From: Paenibacillus sp. MZ04-78.2
Lineage (GTDB): Bacteria > Bacillota > Bacilli > Paenibacillales > NBRC-103111
NCBI RefSeq assembly: GCF_024213375.1
Contig: NZ_JANAVJ010000018.1
Span: forward strand, 1 to 64,000
Length of the DNA: 64,000 nucleotides
Direction of reading: 5' to 3'
Made by a program: the position numbers and the translations under genes. The number at the start of each line of letters is the position of its first letter. Within the stretch, counting starts at the first letter, position 1. Positions 32,810-42,907 of this stretch are shown piece after piece. The notes under the pieces were generated by a model that was not told the origin of the DNA, ran no database searches, and worked only from the letters and a program-made list of their open reading frames with translations.

Positions 32810-34165
32810 TTACTTCGACAATCTGGCCTCGAGCGCAGCCTTTTCTTTCTCGTAGCCCGGTTTGCCGAGCAGTGCGAACATGTTTTTCTTATATGCCTCC
32901 ACGCCCGGTTGATCGAACGGGTTGACGCCCAGCAGGTAACCGCTGATGCCGCAGGCTTTTTCAAAGAAATAAACCATGTAACCGAATGTATAAGGCGACA
33001 GATCGGGCAGCGTGACGATCAGGTTCGGCACTCCACCGTCCGTATGCGCAAGCATCGTGCCCTCGAACGCCTTTTTATTGACGAAATCCATCGTTTGTCC
33101 ACTCAGGAAGTTCAAGCCGTCCAGATCCTGCGGATCGGTGCCGATGGCGATTTGCTCCGACACCTTCTCGACTTGGATGACGGTCTCGAACAAGTTGCGC
33201 GAGCCCTCCTGGATGAATTGACCCATGGAATGTAAATCTGTGGAAAAATCGACCGAAGACGGGTAAATGCCTTTGTTGTCTTTGCCTTCGCTCTCGCCGT
33301 ACAGCTGCTTCCACCATTCGGAGACGTAGTGCAGCGACGGCTCGTAGTTGACGAGAATTTCCGTCGTTTTGCCCTTACGGTACAGCGCATTGCGAACCGC
33401 AGCGTATTGGTACGCTTCGTTCTCCTTCAGGTTCGGATTGGAATAAGTCTCACGCGCGTCCGCGGCGCCCCGCATCATCGCTTCGATATCCACGCCGGCA
33501 GTGGCGATCGGCAGCAGGCCGACGGCGGTCAGCACGGAATAGCGGCCGCCCACATCGTCCGGGATGACGAACGTTTCGTAAAGTTCCTCGGTCGCCAGCT
33601 TTTTCAGCGCGCCCTTCGCCTGGTCTGTCGTCGCATAGATGCGTTCGCGCGCCCCGTCTTTGCCGTACTTCCGCTCAAGCAGCTCGCGGAAAATCCGGAA
33701 AGCGATGGCAGGCTCCGTCGTCGTGCCGGATTTGGAGATGACGTTGACGGAAATGTCCTTGCCCTCAAGCAGCTGCAACAGATGCGTCACGTAAGTGGAG
33801 CTGATGTTCTGGCCGACGAAGTAAATTTCCGGCGTCTTGCGCTTATCCTTCGGCAGCAGATTGTAGAAGCTGTGGGACAGCATCTCGATCGCCGCTCTGG
33901 CCCCAAGATAGGAGCCCCCGATGCCGATGACGACAAGCGCGTCGGAATTCGATTGAATGCGCTTGGCCGCCTGCTGGATGCGGGCGAATTCTTCTTTATC
34001 ATAATTGACCGGGAGATCAATCCAACCGAGATAATCGTTCCCGGCGCCGGTTTTGTCGTGCAATTGATTGTGCGCGGCGGCTACGGCACCCGCCAAGTAA
34101 TCCACCTCGTGCTGCTGTATGAAGCCAAGAGCCTTGCTGTAATCAAAACGAAGTTTAGCTCCCAT
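32810..34165 (-). CDS. pgi: Glucose-6-phosphate isomerase
   Basis: A 451-residue Pgi, the usual Bacillus length. Sugar-phosphate-binding SIS motifs are [38 protein letters not shown] and [17 protein letters not shown]; the Pgi signature near the end is [20 protein letters not shown]. It interconverts glucose-6-phosphate and fructose-6-phosphate in glycolysis and supplies glucose-6-phosphate toward dTDP-sugars. The ATG at 34165 has GGGAGGATG upstream; a longer frame to 34210 lacks a site. Confidence 0.96.
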   Translation of the reverse strand: MGAKLRFDYSKALGFIQQHEVDYLAGAVAAAHNQLHDKTGAGNDYLGWIDLPVNYDKEEFARIQQAAKRIQSNSDALVVIGIGGSYLGARAAIEMLSHSFYNLLPKDKRKTPEIYFVGQNISSTYVTHLLQLLEGKDISVNVISKSGTTTEPAIAFRIFRELLERKYGKDGARERIYATTDQAKGALKKLATEELYETFVIPDDVGGRYSVLTAVGLLPIATAGVDIEAMMRGAADARETYSNPNLKENEAYQYAAVRNALYRKGKTTEILVNYEPSLHYVSEWWKQLYGESEGKDNKGIYPSSVDFSTDLHSMGQFIQEGSRNLFETVIQVEKVSEQIAIGTDPQDLDGLNFLSGQTMDFVNKKAFEGTMLAHTDGGVPNLIVTLPDLSPYTFGYMVYFFEKACGISGYLLGVNPFDQPGVEAYKKNMFALLGKPGYEKEKAALEARLSK

Positions 34166-34368
34166 TCCAAATACATCCTCCCGTCCGATTCGTTTTTTTC
34201 TCTGTGACATGCGGGTAAGACTTGTCCTTGCTTCGAATCGAAGCTTTGGTCGTACGGTAACACATTAAATTCCTATAGTGTATAGAATACTTTACTTTCT
34301 AGCCGAAACGCAAGAGAACAATTCACAGCTTCCTGGCAAAATGTTAAAATACAGGCGAGAGGTGATGG

Positions 34369-35640
34369 ATGAACATGAAAACGGTCGGGTTTATCGGACT
34401 GGGCACCATGGGCAAACCTATGGCTGCCAATTTGATCCAAAAAGGTTTTCGCGTGAACGTTTACAACCGGACGGCGGACAAAGCGCAGGAGCTTGTCGCC
34501 CTCGGCGCCGCACAGGCGGCAAGCCCCGCCGAAGCCGCGAAAGAAGCGGACGTCATCGTCACCATGCTGAGCAACGATCAGGTCGTTCTGGACAGCTTGT
34601 TCGGCGAGAACGGACTGGCTCACAGCCTGCGTCCCGGACAAGCCGTAATCGATTGCAGCACGGTCTCCCCCGCGACGAGCCGCAAAATTTACGACGAGTT
34701 GGCCTCGCATCTGGTCGATTTCCTGGATGCGCCGGTAACGGGCAGCAAGCCTGCGGCCGAAAACGGCACGCTCGTCTTCATGGTCGGCGGGCAGGAAGAA
34801 ACGCTGGACACGCAGCGCGACGTCTTCGAAGCGATGGGCAGCAAAATCGTCTACATGGGGCCAAGCGGCTCCGGGTCCTACGCGAAGCTTGCGCATAATA
34901 CGATGGTCGGCATCAATGCGCTCGGGCTAATGGAGGGCTTGTCCATGGTGACCAAAGCCGGTCTCGATCCGGAAAGCTTCCTGAGCATCGTCCTTGCCGG
35001 CGGCGCGAACAGCAGACAAGCCGAGCTGAAAGGCTCTAAAATCGTAAGCCGCGATTTCAGCAACCAGTTCTCGACCAAGCTCATGCTGAAAGACTTGTTG
35101 CTCGCCGGAGACGTGGCCGACGGGTTCCAGATGCCTTCGCCGATGCTCCGCGCCGCTACGGGCCTGTTCCAGATGGGCCTTGCCAAAGGCCTCGGAGAAG
35201 ACGATTTGTGCTCGGTCATCCAATGCTATGAGGATTGGATGCACATGCAGGTCAGAAGCCGGGACAAGTCTCCCGGAGTCACGACCGAACGCCGCCGCAA
35301 CGCGCGCATTCGGCTCGACATTAAGCTGCATTTATCCGTCTACCAATGGGAGCAGGAAGGCTCCTTCTCCGGGCAGCTGATCGAAGGCTCGCTGGTCGAC
35401 CTGTCGGAGAGCGGCATCCGCATCGTCTCGTCGTTCCCGCTCGCCCGCGATATGTTCATCGTGCTTCACTTTCCGAAGGAAGCGGACCTGCCGCCGATCA
35501 CGGCGCGCATCATCCGCATTGATCCGGACAACGGGCTGTTCCGCTACGGCTGCATGCTGTCGGGACTGTCGCCGTACGTGCGGCTCAAGCTGGAGGAATA
35601 CATCCGCGTCCGCTCGGAAGAGCAAGCTTCGCAAGCCTGA
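34369..35640 (+). CDS. Beta-hydroxyacid dehydrogenase fused to a C-terminal PilZ domain
   Basis: A 423-residue two-part protein. Residues 1-290 are a hydroxyisobutyrate-dehydrogenase-like enzyme. They show the NAD(P) fold GFIGLGTMG (G10, G12, G15), the substrate loop DAPVTGSKPAAENGTL, the catalytic Lys173 in YAKLAHNTMVG and the all-alpha C-terminal domain. Residues 300-418 are a PilZ domain with both cyclic-di-GMP motifs, R309xxxR313 (ERRRNAR) and D344xSxxG349 (DLSESG), and RIIRIDP and YGCMLSG strands. The linker is HMQVRSRDKSPGV. One frame with one good ribosome site (GAGGTGAT) covers everything. The simplest idea is an oxidoreductase whose activity or location responds to cyclic-di-GMP. Confidence 0.88.
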   Translation: MNMKTVGFIGLGTMGKPMAANLIQKGFRVNVYNRTADKAQELVALGAAQAASPAEAAKEADVIVTMLSNDQVVLDSLFGENGLAHSLRPGQAVIDCSTVSPATSRKIYDELASHLVDFLDAPVTGSKPAAENGTLVFMVGGQEETLDTQRDVFEAMGSKIVYMGPSGSGSYAKLAHNTMVGINALGLMEGLSMVTKAGLDPESFLSIVLAGGANSRQAELKGSKIVSRDFSNQFSTKLMLKDLLLAGDVADGFQMPSPMLRAATGLFQMGLAKGLGEDDLCSVIQCYEDWMHMQVRSRDKSPGVTTERRRNARIRLDIKLHLSVYQWEQEGSFSGQLIEGSLVDLSESGIRIVSSFPLARDMFIVLHFPKEADLPPITARIIRIDPDNGLFRYGCMLSGLSPYVRLKLEEYIRVRSEEQASQA

Positions 35641-35654
35641 TTCCGTTTTTGAAA

Positions 35655-35708
35655 AAACCCCGCATCGGCCTATCTGGTACGTTTTACCAGGTCGGGTGTG
35701 CGGGGTTT
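35655..35708. terminator. Bidirectional intrinsic terminator
   Basis: AAACCCCGCA and TGCGGGGTTT form a stem between two convergent genes, with T-rich sequence on both sides. Confidence 0.88.
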
Positions 35709-35716
35709 GCTTTTCG

Positions 35717-36034
35717 TTATTCGCTAATGTAGGAGCAGCAGTAGTCCGTCACCGTGCGGACATCCAGCTTGAACTTGGCGCCTGCCGGCACCGTAAATTC
35801 GCCTGTTCCGTTAATTTCCAGCCATTCGCTGGCGCCGGGCAGCAGTACCTTCAGCTCCCCCGCTTGAATCTCCATAATTTCCTTCGTATCCGTACCGAAC
35901 TCATACTCGCCGGGCAGCATAATGCCAAGCGTTTTTTTCGTTCCGTCCGCAAAAATCACCGTGCGGCTGGTCACTTTGCCGTCGAAATAGATGTTGGCTT
36001 TCTTCACTGCGGTAACATTCTCAAATTGCGACAT
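35717..36034 (-). CDS. ppnP: Pyrimidine/purine nucleoside phosphorylase
   Basis: A 105-residue single cupin of the PpnP family (DUF1255). Characteristic blocks are [51 protein letters not shown] and [15 protein letters not shown] followed by the YCCSYI end. PpnP enzymes split many nucleosides with phosphate. The ATG at 36034 follows GAGGGA. Confidence 0.9.
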   Translation of the reverse strand: MSQFENVTAVKKANIYFDGKVTSRTVIFADGTKKTLGIMLPGEYEFGTDTKEIMEIQAGELKVLLPGASEWLEINGTGEFTVPAGAKFKLDVRTVTDYCCSYISE

Positions 36035-36133
36035 GGACCGATTTCCCTCTTTCTCATCTGAACCAACCGCGGACGGTGCGCTCATCCGCCACCGCCCGCT
36101 GCCGTTCGTCGTCTATTGTTCAACGCCCAATTC

Positions 36134-38137
36134 TTATTTCAGCAAAGCTTTCACACGAGCTGCCACATTGTCCACCGTGAAGCCGTATTCGCGGATGACA
36201 ACCGGACCTGGAGCGGATGCGCCGAATTTGTCGATGCCGAGCACATCGCCTTGCTCGCCGACGTAGCGCTCCCAGCCGAACGAATGACCCATTTCAACCG
36301 CCAGACGCGCTTTCACCTCCGGCAAAATGACGGAATCCTTGTACTCCTGCGGCTGCTTGTCGAACAGCTCCCAGCTCGGCATGCTGATCACGCGAACCGC
36401 GATGCCTTCTTCCGCCAACTGCTTTTGCGCGCCCAGCGCAAGCTGCACTTCCGTCCCCGTTGCGATAATTTGCGCCTGCGGCTTGCCACCAGCTGCGTCG
36501 GACAAGACGTACGCGCCGCGGTCGACAGCGCCGTTCGTCGTGCCTTCCAGCGTCGGAGCCGCCTGCCGGGAGAAGATCAAGGCGACAGGGCCTTTTTTGT
36601 TCTCAACAGCGTAGCGCCAAGCCGCTGCCGTTTCCGGACCGTCCGCCGGACGAAGAACCGTCACGCCCGGAATAACACGCAGCGCGGCAAGCTGCTCGAT
36701 CGGCTCGTGGGTCGGGCCGTCTTCCCCGACGCCGATGCTGTCATGCGTGAATACGTAGATCGCCGGCACGCTCATGATCGACGCCAGACGAATCGCCGGA
36801 CGCAAGTAGTCGGAGAAGACGAAGAACGTTCCGCAGAACACTCTCACGCCGCCGTGCAGCAGCATGCCGTTTGTAGCCGCGCCCATCCCGAATTCGCGCA
36901 CGCCGAAGTAGATGTTGCGGCCGCTGTAATCTTTAGCCGTCAGTACGCCGAGATCCTTCATGTGCGTCATGGTCGAAGACTCCAGGTCGGCGGAGCCGCC
37001 GACGAGCCACGGCACGTTTTTGGCAATCGCATTCAGCACCGTACCGGAAGCCGTACGGGTACCCTTGTCCGCCGAAACGTCGGACGGGATGTCCTTGTCC
37101 CAGCCCGCCGGCAGCTCGCCGCTTTCGGCCGCTTGGAACTGCTTCGCCAGCTCCGGATGCGCCTTGGCATATTCGGCAACCAATTGCTTCCAAGCGTCGT
37201 GCGCTTGAACTCCCTTGCTTTTCACGTCGGCGAAATGCTGGCGCACTTCGTCCGGCACATGGAAGTGCTGCGCTTCGTCCCAGCCGTACGCTTGCTTGGT
37301 CAGCACGACTTCGTCCACGCCGAGCGGGGAACCGTGCGGGCCCACATGGCCGCCTTTGCCCGCTTTGTTCGGGCTGCCGTAGCCGATGACCGTCTTCACT
37401 TCGATCAGCGCCGGGCGGTAATCCGCCTGCGCCTCCAGCACCGCTTTGTGGATCGCCTCCAGATCGTTGCCGTCCTCGACGCGCAGCACCTGCCAGCCGT
37501 AGCCTTCAAAGCGCTGGGCGACATTCTCGGAGAACGACAGATTCAGCTCGCCGTCCAGCGAAATATCGTTCGAATCGTACAGTACGATCAGCTTGCCGAG
37601 CTTCAAATGGCCGGCAAGCGAAGCGGACTCCGACGAGATGCCTTCCATCAGGTCGCCGTCGCCGCAAATGGCATATGTATAATGATCGATGACACGGTAT
37701 TGTTCACGATTGTAAACGGCTGCAAGATGCGCTTCCGCCATCGCCATCCCCACCGCCATGCCGAGGCCTTGACCGAGCGGTCCCGTCGTCGCGTCGACGC
37801 CCGGTGTGTGGCCCACTTCCGGATGTCCCGGTGTCAGGCTGCCCCATTGGCGAAACTGCTTCAGCTCTTCCATCGGCAGGTCGTAGCCGGAGAGGTGGAG
37901 CAGGCTGTACAGCAGCATCGAACCGTGGCCCGCAGACAGCACGAAACGGTCGCGGTTGATCCACGTCGGCTGATCCGGGTTGTGATTCATCAGCTTCGCA
38001 AAGAGCTCATAGCCCATCGGCGCGGCTCCCATCGGCATCCCGGGATGTCCGGATTTGGCTTTTTCAATCGCGTCGATGGAAAGCGTGCGGATCGTGTCCA
38101 CGGAGAGTTGTTCGATCGTCTTGTTAGATACCGTCAT
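36134..38137 (-). CDS. tkt: Transketolase
   Basis: A 667-residue thiamine-diphosphate enzyme. Hallmarks are [38 protein letters not shown], the ThDP motif [13 protein letters not shown] and the pyrimidine-domain stretch [15 protein letters not shown] followed by [20 protein letters not shown]. It runs the non-oxidative pentose phosphate pathway. The ATG at 38137 has AGGAGG seven bases upstream. Confidence 0.96.
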   Translation of the reverse strand: MTVSNKTIEQLSVDTIRTLSIDAIEKAKSGHPGMPMGAAPMGYELFAKLMNHNPDQPTWINRDRFVLSAGHGSMLLYSLLHLSGYDLPMEELKQFRQWGSLTPGHPEVGHTPGVDATTGPLGQGLGMAVGMAMAEAHLAAVYNREQYRVIDHYTYAICGDGDLMEGISSESASLAGHLKLGKLIVLYDSNDISLDGELNLSFSENVAQRFEGYGWQVLRVEDGNDLEAIHKAVLEAQADYRPALIEVKTVIGYGSPNKAGKGGHVGPHGSPLGVDEVVLTKQAYGWDEAQHFHVPDEVRQHFADVKSKGVQAHDAWKQLVAEYAKAHPELAKQFQAAESGELPAGWDKDIPSDVSADKGTRTASGTVLNAIAKNVPWLVGGSADLESSTMTHMKDLGVLTAKDYSGRNIYFGVREFGMGAATNGMLLHGGVRVFCGTFFVFSDYLRPAIRLASIMSVPAIYVFTHDSIGVGEDGPTHEPIEQLAALRVIPGVTVLRPADGPETAAAWRYAVENKKGPVALIFSRQAAPTLEGTTNGAVDRGAYVLSDAAGGKPQAQIIATGTEVQLALGAQKQLAEEGIAVRVISMPSWELFDKQPQEYKDSVILPEVKARLAVEMGHSFGWERYVGEQGDVLGIDKFGASAPGPVVIREYGFTVDNVAARVKALLK

Positions 38138-38413
38138 TGTGATCCTCCTAATTATCGATCTTCTTTTGATTAGTAGTGTGGTAAAGCTCTGTTCCGCCTT
38201 CGCGCGAAAGCGCCAGGCTTCGCGTGACCCAGTAAACAAAAGGGTTGTTAACGTTTGCATTACTACCTGCTCGCTTTGGAGTGCTTGCTTTATTGTACCA
38301 CCCTCCGTTTCAGTTTGCCATATCCAACCCGTGAACATGCTTTGAAAACTCATTTCGCACATTTTTTGGAGCGTTTCACTCTTGCTGGATGAACAGGCGG
38401 CCAGGGTACCTTT

Positions 38414-39040
38414 TTATCCGCCGGAAGTTCTATTGTCAATCAGTACCGGGCGGGGACCCAGCAGTTCTTTGGCTCCGTTCATCACTAAGGGCATAGTCTG
38501 TTTAACGAATGATTCCGCACTTATCAGACGCCCCTCATTGTTCCAAGCATAGGCTGCCCCATACATCCCCCAACTTAAGATGAGGGAAGCTGTATTTAAG
38601 AATTGCGCGTTTGGACTCGAAAGCATCTTGTCTTTGTCTACAAAGGAAAGAATTATCGTTTGAATTTTTTCCTTTATTTGGACTTCGAATACAGGTCCAA
38701 GCGGTTTATAGCTTCTTTTGCACATCGTGCTTAGATCCTTGTGAAAATCGCATATACCCAGAAAAATACTCTCAATTGTTTCTTCATTTAATATTTCGTG
38801 ACCGCTTATTCTACGATTTATGATTGTCATAAAAGATTCCGTTAATCTGGACTCAAGAATTTCGAATTTATCTGCAAAGTGCGCATAAAAAGTCGCTCTG
38901 TTAACAGTAGCCCGATCTGCAATATCCCTAACGGTTATCGATTCAAAGTCTTTTTCTTGAATTAATGAAGCAAAAGCGTCTTGAAGAAGTCGCCGTGTAC
39001 GTATCACACGAGGATCAGCTTCATTCTTTTTAAATGTCAT
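38414..39040 (-). CDS. TetR/AcrR regulator divergent from nitroreductase
   Basis: A 208-residue repressor with HTH RLLQDAFASLIQEKDFESIT, then VRDIADRATVNRATFYAHFA. The C-terminus is a helical sensor with three Cys/His residues. It is divergently placed from a nitroreductase, with at least three similar palindromes in the gap, so it probably represses both. The inducer may be an electrophile or nitro/quinone compound, which is inferred. Confidence 0.9.
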   Translation of the reverse strand: MTFKKNEADPRVIRTRRLLQDAFASLIQEKDFESITVRDIADRATVNRATFYAHFADKFEILESRLTESFMTIINRRISGHEILNEETIESIFLGICDFHKDLSTMCKRSYKPLGPVFEVQIKEKIQTIILSFVDKDKMLSSPNAQFLNTASLILSWGMYGAAYAWNNEGRLISAESFVKQTMPLVMNGAKELLGPRPVLIDNRTSGG

Positions 39041-39079
39041 GGTGAAGACCTCCCCAATAAAACGACATTATGGAAACGG

Positions 39080-39188
39080 TGTTGTCTATACAACAATTTA
39101 TGGATATTGATGATTGCGCACCATTCGGTTGTTATTATAACATATCAATACAACAAGTGTTGTTCAAACAACTAATGTTGTATTGACA
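39080..39188. promoter_or_regulatory. Triple TetR-type operator in divergent promoter region
   Basis: Three palindromes share the TGTTGT/ACAACA core: TGTTGTCTATACAACA at 39080-39095, ACAACAAGTGTTGT at 39150-39163 and ACAACTAATGTTGT at 39168-39181. A TTGACA follows at 39183. Placement before both genes fits repression by the TetR protein encoded at 38414. Confidence 0.72.
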
Positions 39189-39229
39189 CAAAATGCTGAA
39201 TGCCGCTTTTCCAAAAGGAGGAGAGAACC

Positions 39230-39892
39230 ATGTCGGTTTCACAACCGTCGCAAACGCTGGAGCAACAACTTTTTTTTGATGTCATTCGAGAACGGCGGTC
39301 GGTTCGGAGCTATGATCCCGAGGTCAAGATTTCGCAGGAGGAATTGACAGAACTATTGCGGCAAGCCACGCTGGCTCCTTCAGCCGCTAACCTGCAGCCG
39401 TGGCGGTTTCTCGTTATCGACTCGCCGGAGCTGAAGCAGAAGCTGCTTCCGATCACATTCAATCAACAGCAAGTGGTCGAGGCTTCGGCTGTCATCGCCG
39501 TTCTTGGAGACCTCGAGAACATCCGGATGGCCGAGAAGATTTACGGCCAGGCTGTCGATGCGGGCTTCATGCCTGCGGATACGGCAAAATCGATGGTTGA
39601 ACGCTATACCGGCATGTATTCGAGCATGCCGCCCGAGGCTATCCGCCAAATCATTTATACCGATGGCGGGCTAGTATCGATGCAACTTATGCTTATTGCC
39701 CGCGCCAAAGGCTACGATACGGTGCCGATGGCCGGCTACGACAAACAACAGTTCATGGAAGCTTTCCGCATATCAGACCAGTACGTTCCGGTTATGCTGA
39801 TCGCCATCGGCAAGGCGGCGAAGCCCGGTCATCCGACAGTGAGGCTGGCGGTTGATGATGTAGCTTTTTTTAACGAAATGCCTAAGGAATAA
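39230..39892 (+). CDS. Nitroreductase family protein
   Basis: A 220-residue FMN-dependent nitroreductase-fold enzyme. It opens FFDVIRERRSVRSYDPEVKI, with the RRSVR FMN-binding motif, followed by LAPSAANLQPWRFLVI and the ARAKGYDTVPMAGYD region. Relatives reduce nitroaromatics, quinones or act as oxidoreductases. The ATG has AAGGAGGAG upstream. It is under the divergent TetR gene. Confidence 0.92.
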   Translation: MSVSQPSQTLEQQLFFDVIRERRSVRSYDPEVKISQEELTELLRQATLAPSAANLQPWRFLVIDSPELKQKLLPITFNQQQVVEASAVIAVLGDLENIRMAEKIYGQAVDAGFMPADTAKSMVERYTGMYSSMPPEAIRQIIYTDGGLVSMQLMLIARAKGYDTVPMAGYDKQQFMEAFRISDQYVPVMLIAIGKAAKPGHPTVRLAVDDVAFFNEMPKE

Positions 39893-39898
39893 CAAAAT

Positions 39899-39948
39899 GT
39901 AAAAGACCTTTGCATCCGCATAAACAACGGCGAGCTAAGGTCTTTTAC
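39899..39948. terminator. Intrinsic terminator after nitroreductase
   Basis: GTAAAAGACCTT and AAGGTCTTTTAC form a perfect twelve-base stem, with the T-run inside the arm. Confidence 0.8.
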
Positions 39949-40154
39949 AGGTTCTGCGTATCAGATACCAAATGATCCAACCGTTCGACGTTCATTCTCA
40001 GCGCTCCCCTCCCTTATCCTCTCCGTCTATCCTACCGTTTTCCGGCGGGGAAATCGACTTTTCGCCGTACTCTCCATCAGACTATAAAAAAGCGAAAGCC
40101 ACCGCAATCCCTCCCGGAAAGCGTGGCTCCTCACTCTTTATTTTCAATATGCGA

Positions 40155-41048
40155 TTAACTGAACACTACCGTTTTATTCTGATGCACGATGACCCGGTCC
40201 TCGATGTGCCAGTTGACGGCGCGCGCCAGTACCGTGCGCTCGATATGGCGGCCGATCCGCTTCAAATCCTCCACATTGTCACGGTGGCTTACACGCTGGA
40301 CGTCCTGCTCGATAATCGGTCCGCCGTCCAGCTCCTCCGTGACGTAATGCGCGGTAGCGCCGATAATTTTCACGCCGCGGTTGTACGCCTGCGCATACGG
40401 CTTGCCGCCCACGAAGGCCGGAAGGAACGAGTGATGAATATTGATGATTTTGTTCGGAAAGCTCTCGATAAATTTCGGCGAAATAATCTGCATATAACGG
40501 GCCAAAATGACGACGTCCACTTGACCGCTAACCAGTTCAAGCTGCCGCTTCTCCGCCTCCGCTTTCGTATCGGACGTGACCGGAATATGATGGTACGGAA
40601 TGCCGAGCGGCTCCACCAGCCCGCGCATATTGTCGTGGTTGCTGATGACCATCGCGATATCGGCATCCAGGTCGCCCGACTGCCAGTGCCACAGCAGCTC
40701 CAGCAGGCAGTGATCTTCCTTCGAGACGAAAATCGCGAGCCGCTTCTTACGGCTTGCCCGGGTGATACTCCACTTCATGTTGAATTCGGCGGCGACCACG
40801 GCAAAGTCGGCCTTCAACTGCTCACGGCGCTCATCCAGATTAGCCAGATCGAACTCGATCCGAATGAAGAACAGCCCTCCCTCCGGGTCCATCGTGTATT
40901 GATCGGACTGCACGATGTTAGCGCCGTGCTCGTACAGGAAGCGGGATACCGCAGCCACGATACCGGGGCGGTCCGGGCAGGACACGAGCATCCGCGCCCG
41001 ATTCGTCAAATTCGTGCTTTTCGATTTGGAAGTAACGTTCGAAACCAT
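40155..41048 (-). CDS. purU: Formyltetrahydrofolate deformylase
   Basis: A 297-residue protein with an N-terminal ACT domain (RMLVSCPDRPGIVAAVSRFL) and a C-terminal formyltransferase fold. Signatures are LARYMQIISPKFIESFPNKI, then INIHHSFLPAFVGGKPY with the catalytic His, and GATAHYVTEELDGGPII with the catalytic Asp. It releases formate from 10-formyl-THF to balance one-carbon pools. A hairpin of AGCCAC/GTGGCT with a T-rich tail at about 40090-40130 probably terminates it. Confidence 0.95.
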   Translation of the reverse strand: MVSNVTSKSKSTNLTNRARMLVSCPDRPGIVAAVSRFLYEHGANIVQSDQYTMDPEGGLFFIRIEFDLANLDERREQLKADFAVVAAEFNMKWSITRASRKKRLAIFVSKEDHCLLELLWHWQSGDLDADIAMVISNHDNMRGLVEPLGIPYHHIPVTSDTKAEAEKRQLELVSGQVDVVILARYMQIISPKFIESFPNKIINIHHSFLPAFVGGKPYAQAYNRGVKIIGATAHYVTEELDGGPIIEQDVQRVSHRDNVEDLKRIGRHIERTVLARAVNWHIEDRVIVHQNKTVVFS

Positions 41049-41091
41049 GCGTTGTTGATCTCCTTCGTAGTCAAAGCATAGAATGTCTATT

Positions 41092-42219
41092 TCATACCGT
41101 AGCGAACAAATGCTCGCCCGCGAACCACGCGGTCAGGCGGTGGTTGATTTGTTCCTCGTTCAGCTCAGGGAACACGTTATCTGCGACGATCAGATCGTAC
41201 AGGCGCTCCATCGGCTCGCGGCCGTCCGCCTTTTTCGCTTTGGCGTCCGTCTTGAGCACTTCCCAGGTTTGCAGCACGTACGCTCTCCGATCGATATCCT
41301 GCTTCGTGAAGAAATGGGCCAGACGCTCGACATCCGACAGGAACCCGTCGCCGAAACGCGTTTTGACCATACCGCCGAGCAGCGCGATTTCCGCTTCGTA
41401 CATCGGCCGCTGCGATCTGTCCTCCTTGCCAATCCACGGCGTCTCCAGAATGAACGGCAGATGCTTCAGCTTCTCATGGTGAACGACGTTATGCATCGCT
41501 TGGAAGCCGATCCAACCGGCGCCGAGGGGAGCATGACGGTCTTTGCCCGCGCCTTTCGGGTTTTTGCTGTCGTTCAGATGCACGACGGCCAGACGATCCA
41601 ATCCGACCGTGCGGTCGAACTGCTCCAGCACGCCGTCCAGATCGTTTACGATGTCGTAGCCCGCATCGTTCACGTGGCATGTATCGAGGCAGACAGTCAG
41701 CTTGCCGTTGTCTTCCACTTTTTCGATGATGGTGGCCAGTTCCTCGAAGCTGCGGCCCATCTCCGTGCCTTTGCCTGCCATCGTCTCCAGCGCGATGTTC
41801 ACGTTCGTATCCTTCACGCCGCTCAGCACTTCGTTCAATCCTTGCGCGATGCGCGCCAGCCCGTACTCGGCATCCTTGTCCGTATAAGCCCCGGGATGAA
41901 GCACGATCTGTTTCACGCCGAGATAATCCGTACGTCGGATTTCTTCCTGCAGGAAGCGGACCGCCAGCTCGTACGTGTCTTCCTTGTAAGAACCCAGATT
42001 GATAATATACGGAGCATGGACGATAATCTCCCCGATGCCATGCTGCTCCATCACGGCTTTGCCTTCTTCAATATATTGATTTTCGATCGGCTTGCGGCGC
42101 GTATTCTGCGGCGCTCCCGTATAAATCATAAACGTTCCGGAGCCGTAAGAAACGGCTTCGTTGGCCGCATTCAGCAGCCCTTTATCCGAAAACGAAACGT
42201 GCGATCCGATTCTGACCAT
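41092..42219 (-). CDS. nfo: Endonuclease IV with C-terminal extension
   Basis: A 375-residue AP endonuclease. Residues 1-280 are the metal-binding TIM barrel ([96 protein letters not shown]). All His, Glu and Asp ligands of the trinuclear zinc site appear. Residues about 285-375 are an added helical tail ([40 protein letters not shown]) not found in the 280-residue E. coli enzyme. It acts on abasic sites in base excision repair. Confidence 0.93.
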   Translation of the reverse strand: MVRIGSHVSFSDKGLLNAANEAVSYGSGTFMIYTGAPQNTRRKPIENQYIEEGKAVMEQHGIGEIIVHAPYIINLGSYKEDTYELAVRFLQEEIRRTDYLGVKQIVLHPGAYTDKDAEYGLARIAQGLNEVLSGVKDTNVNIALETMAGKGTEMGRSFEELATIIEKVEDNGKLTVCLDTCHVNDAGYDIVNDLDGVLEQFDRTVGLDRLAVVHLNDSKNPKGAGKDRHAPLGAGWIGFQAMHNVVHHEKLKHLPFILETPWIGKEDRSQRPMYEAEIALLGGMVKTRFGDGFLSDVERLAHFFTKQDIDRRAYVLQTWEVLKTDAKAKKADGREPMERLYDLIVADNVFPELNEEQINHRLTAWFAGEHLFATV

Positions 42220-42364
42220 GACCGGGAATCACTCCTTTGTTCATCTCACTTTCATCTATTTTACTAGGATCGGGACAAGAAATCTAGAATAGGAAATATT
42301 CTCTTGCAGGTTCCGTTTTCCTCCAGCGGAAAGTGAGGTATAATGTTAGGGAGGTGAACGTTTC

Positions 42365-42814
42365 ATGTGGTATGCGATGAACGATGCCCCGCCCGAGGGG
42401 TTTATGTGGTTTATTATTTTCTGGGTATTCGTGCTGCTGTTCATGATGTCGGTGGGCGGCTACTTTATGTTCCGCAAGTTTTTCAAGGTGCTCCCCCGAG
42501 AGGACGGCAAATCGAAGCTGGACTGGCAAAATCATTACGTCGAATCGTCCCGCCACCTGTGGACGGAAGACTCCAAAGCGTTCCTCGACATGCTGGTCGA
42601 GCCCGTGCCTACTCCGTTCCGCGACATCGCGAAGCATTCCATCGCCGCCCGGATCGGTCAAGTAGCGCTGGAAGCGAAGGCCGACGCAGTCACACGGGAG
42701 CATTGCATCGAGGGGTACATCTTGGCAACACCCAAGCGCGATTACCGCAGTCTGACCTCATATTTGGACAAAAAGCAGATCGACTACAGTCCGTTCAAGC
42801 ATCTGCTTCAATAA
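42365..42814 (+). CDS. DUF2621 membrane-anchored protein (YneK-like)
   Basis: A 149-residue protein with one N-terminal membrane helix (about 13-35) and a cytosolic domain. Conserved-looking stretches are PFRDIAKHSIAARIGQVALE and IEGYILATPKRDYRSL, as in DUF2621/YneK. The function is unknown. The ATG has GGGAGGTG upstream. A perfect 18-base hairpin follows. Confidence 0.8.
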   Translation: MWYAMNDAPPEGFMWFIIFWVFVLLFMMSVGGYFMFRKFFKVLPREDGKSKLDWQNHYVESSRHLWTEDSKAFLDMLVEPVPTPFRDIAKHSIAARIGQVALEAKADAVTREHCIEGYILATPKRDYRSLTSYLDKKQIDYSPFKHLLQ

Positions 42815-42856
42815 ATTGCCTTTTCATAGCTTGCTTCCTCTGCTTTAGGGGAGCAA

Positions 42857-42898
42857 ACGCAACGAAGCCCGGACCTGTTCGTCCGGGCTTCGTTGCGT
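42857..42898. terminator. Long hairpin between convergent genes
   Basis: Positions 42857-42874 and 42881-42898 pair perfectly over 18 bases (ACGCAACGAAGCCCGGAC) with a six-base loop. There is no T-run, but the site lies between convergent genes. Confidence 0.7.
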
Positions 42899-42907
42899 AC
42901 ATCAGAA

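Noticed and set aside
36116-38173. A 685-codon plus-strand frame opposite tkt
   Set aside because: It is antisense to a full transketolase with all motifs, has Arg/His/Leu-rich composition typical of GC-biased shadow frames, and lacks a ribosome site.
39972-41081. A 369-codon plus-strand frame opposite purU
   Set aside because: Antisense to purU with no ribosome site and no domain.
41083-42267. A 394-codon plus-strand frame opposite nfo
   Set aside because: It mirrors endonuclease IV exactly and has shadow-type composition.
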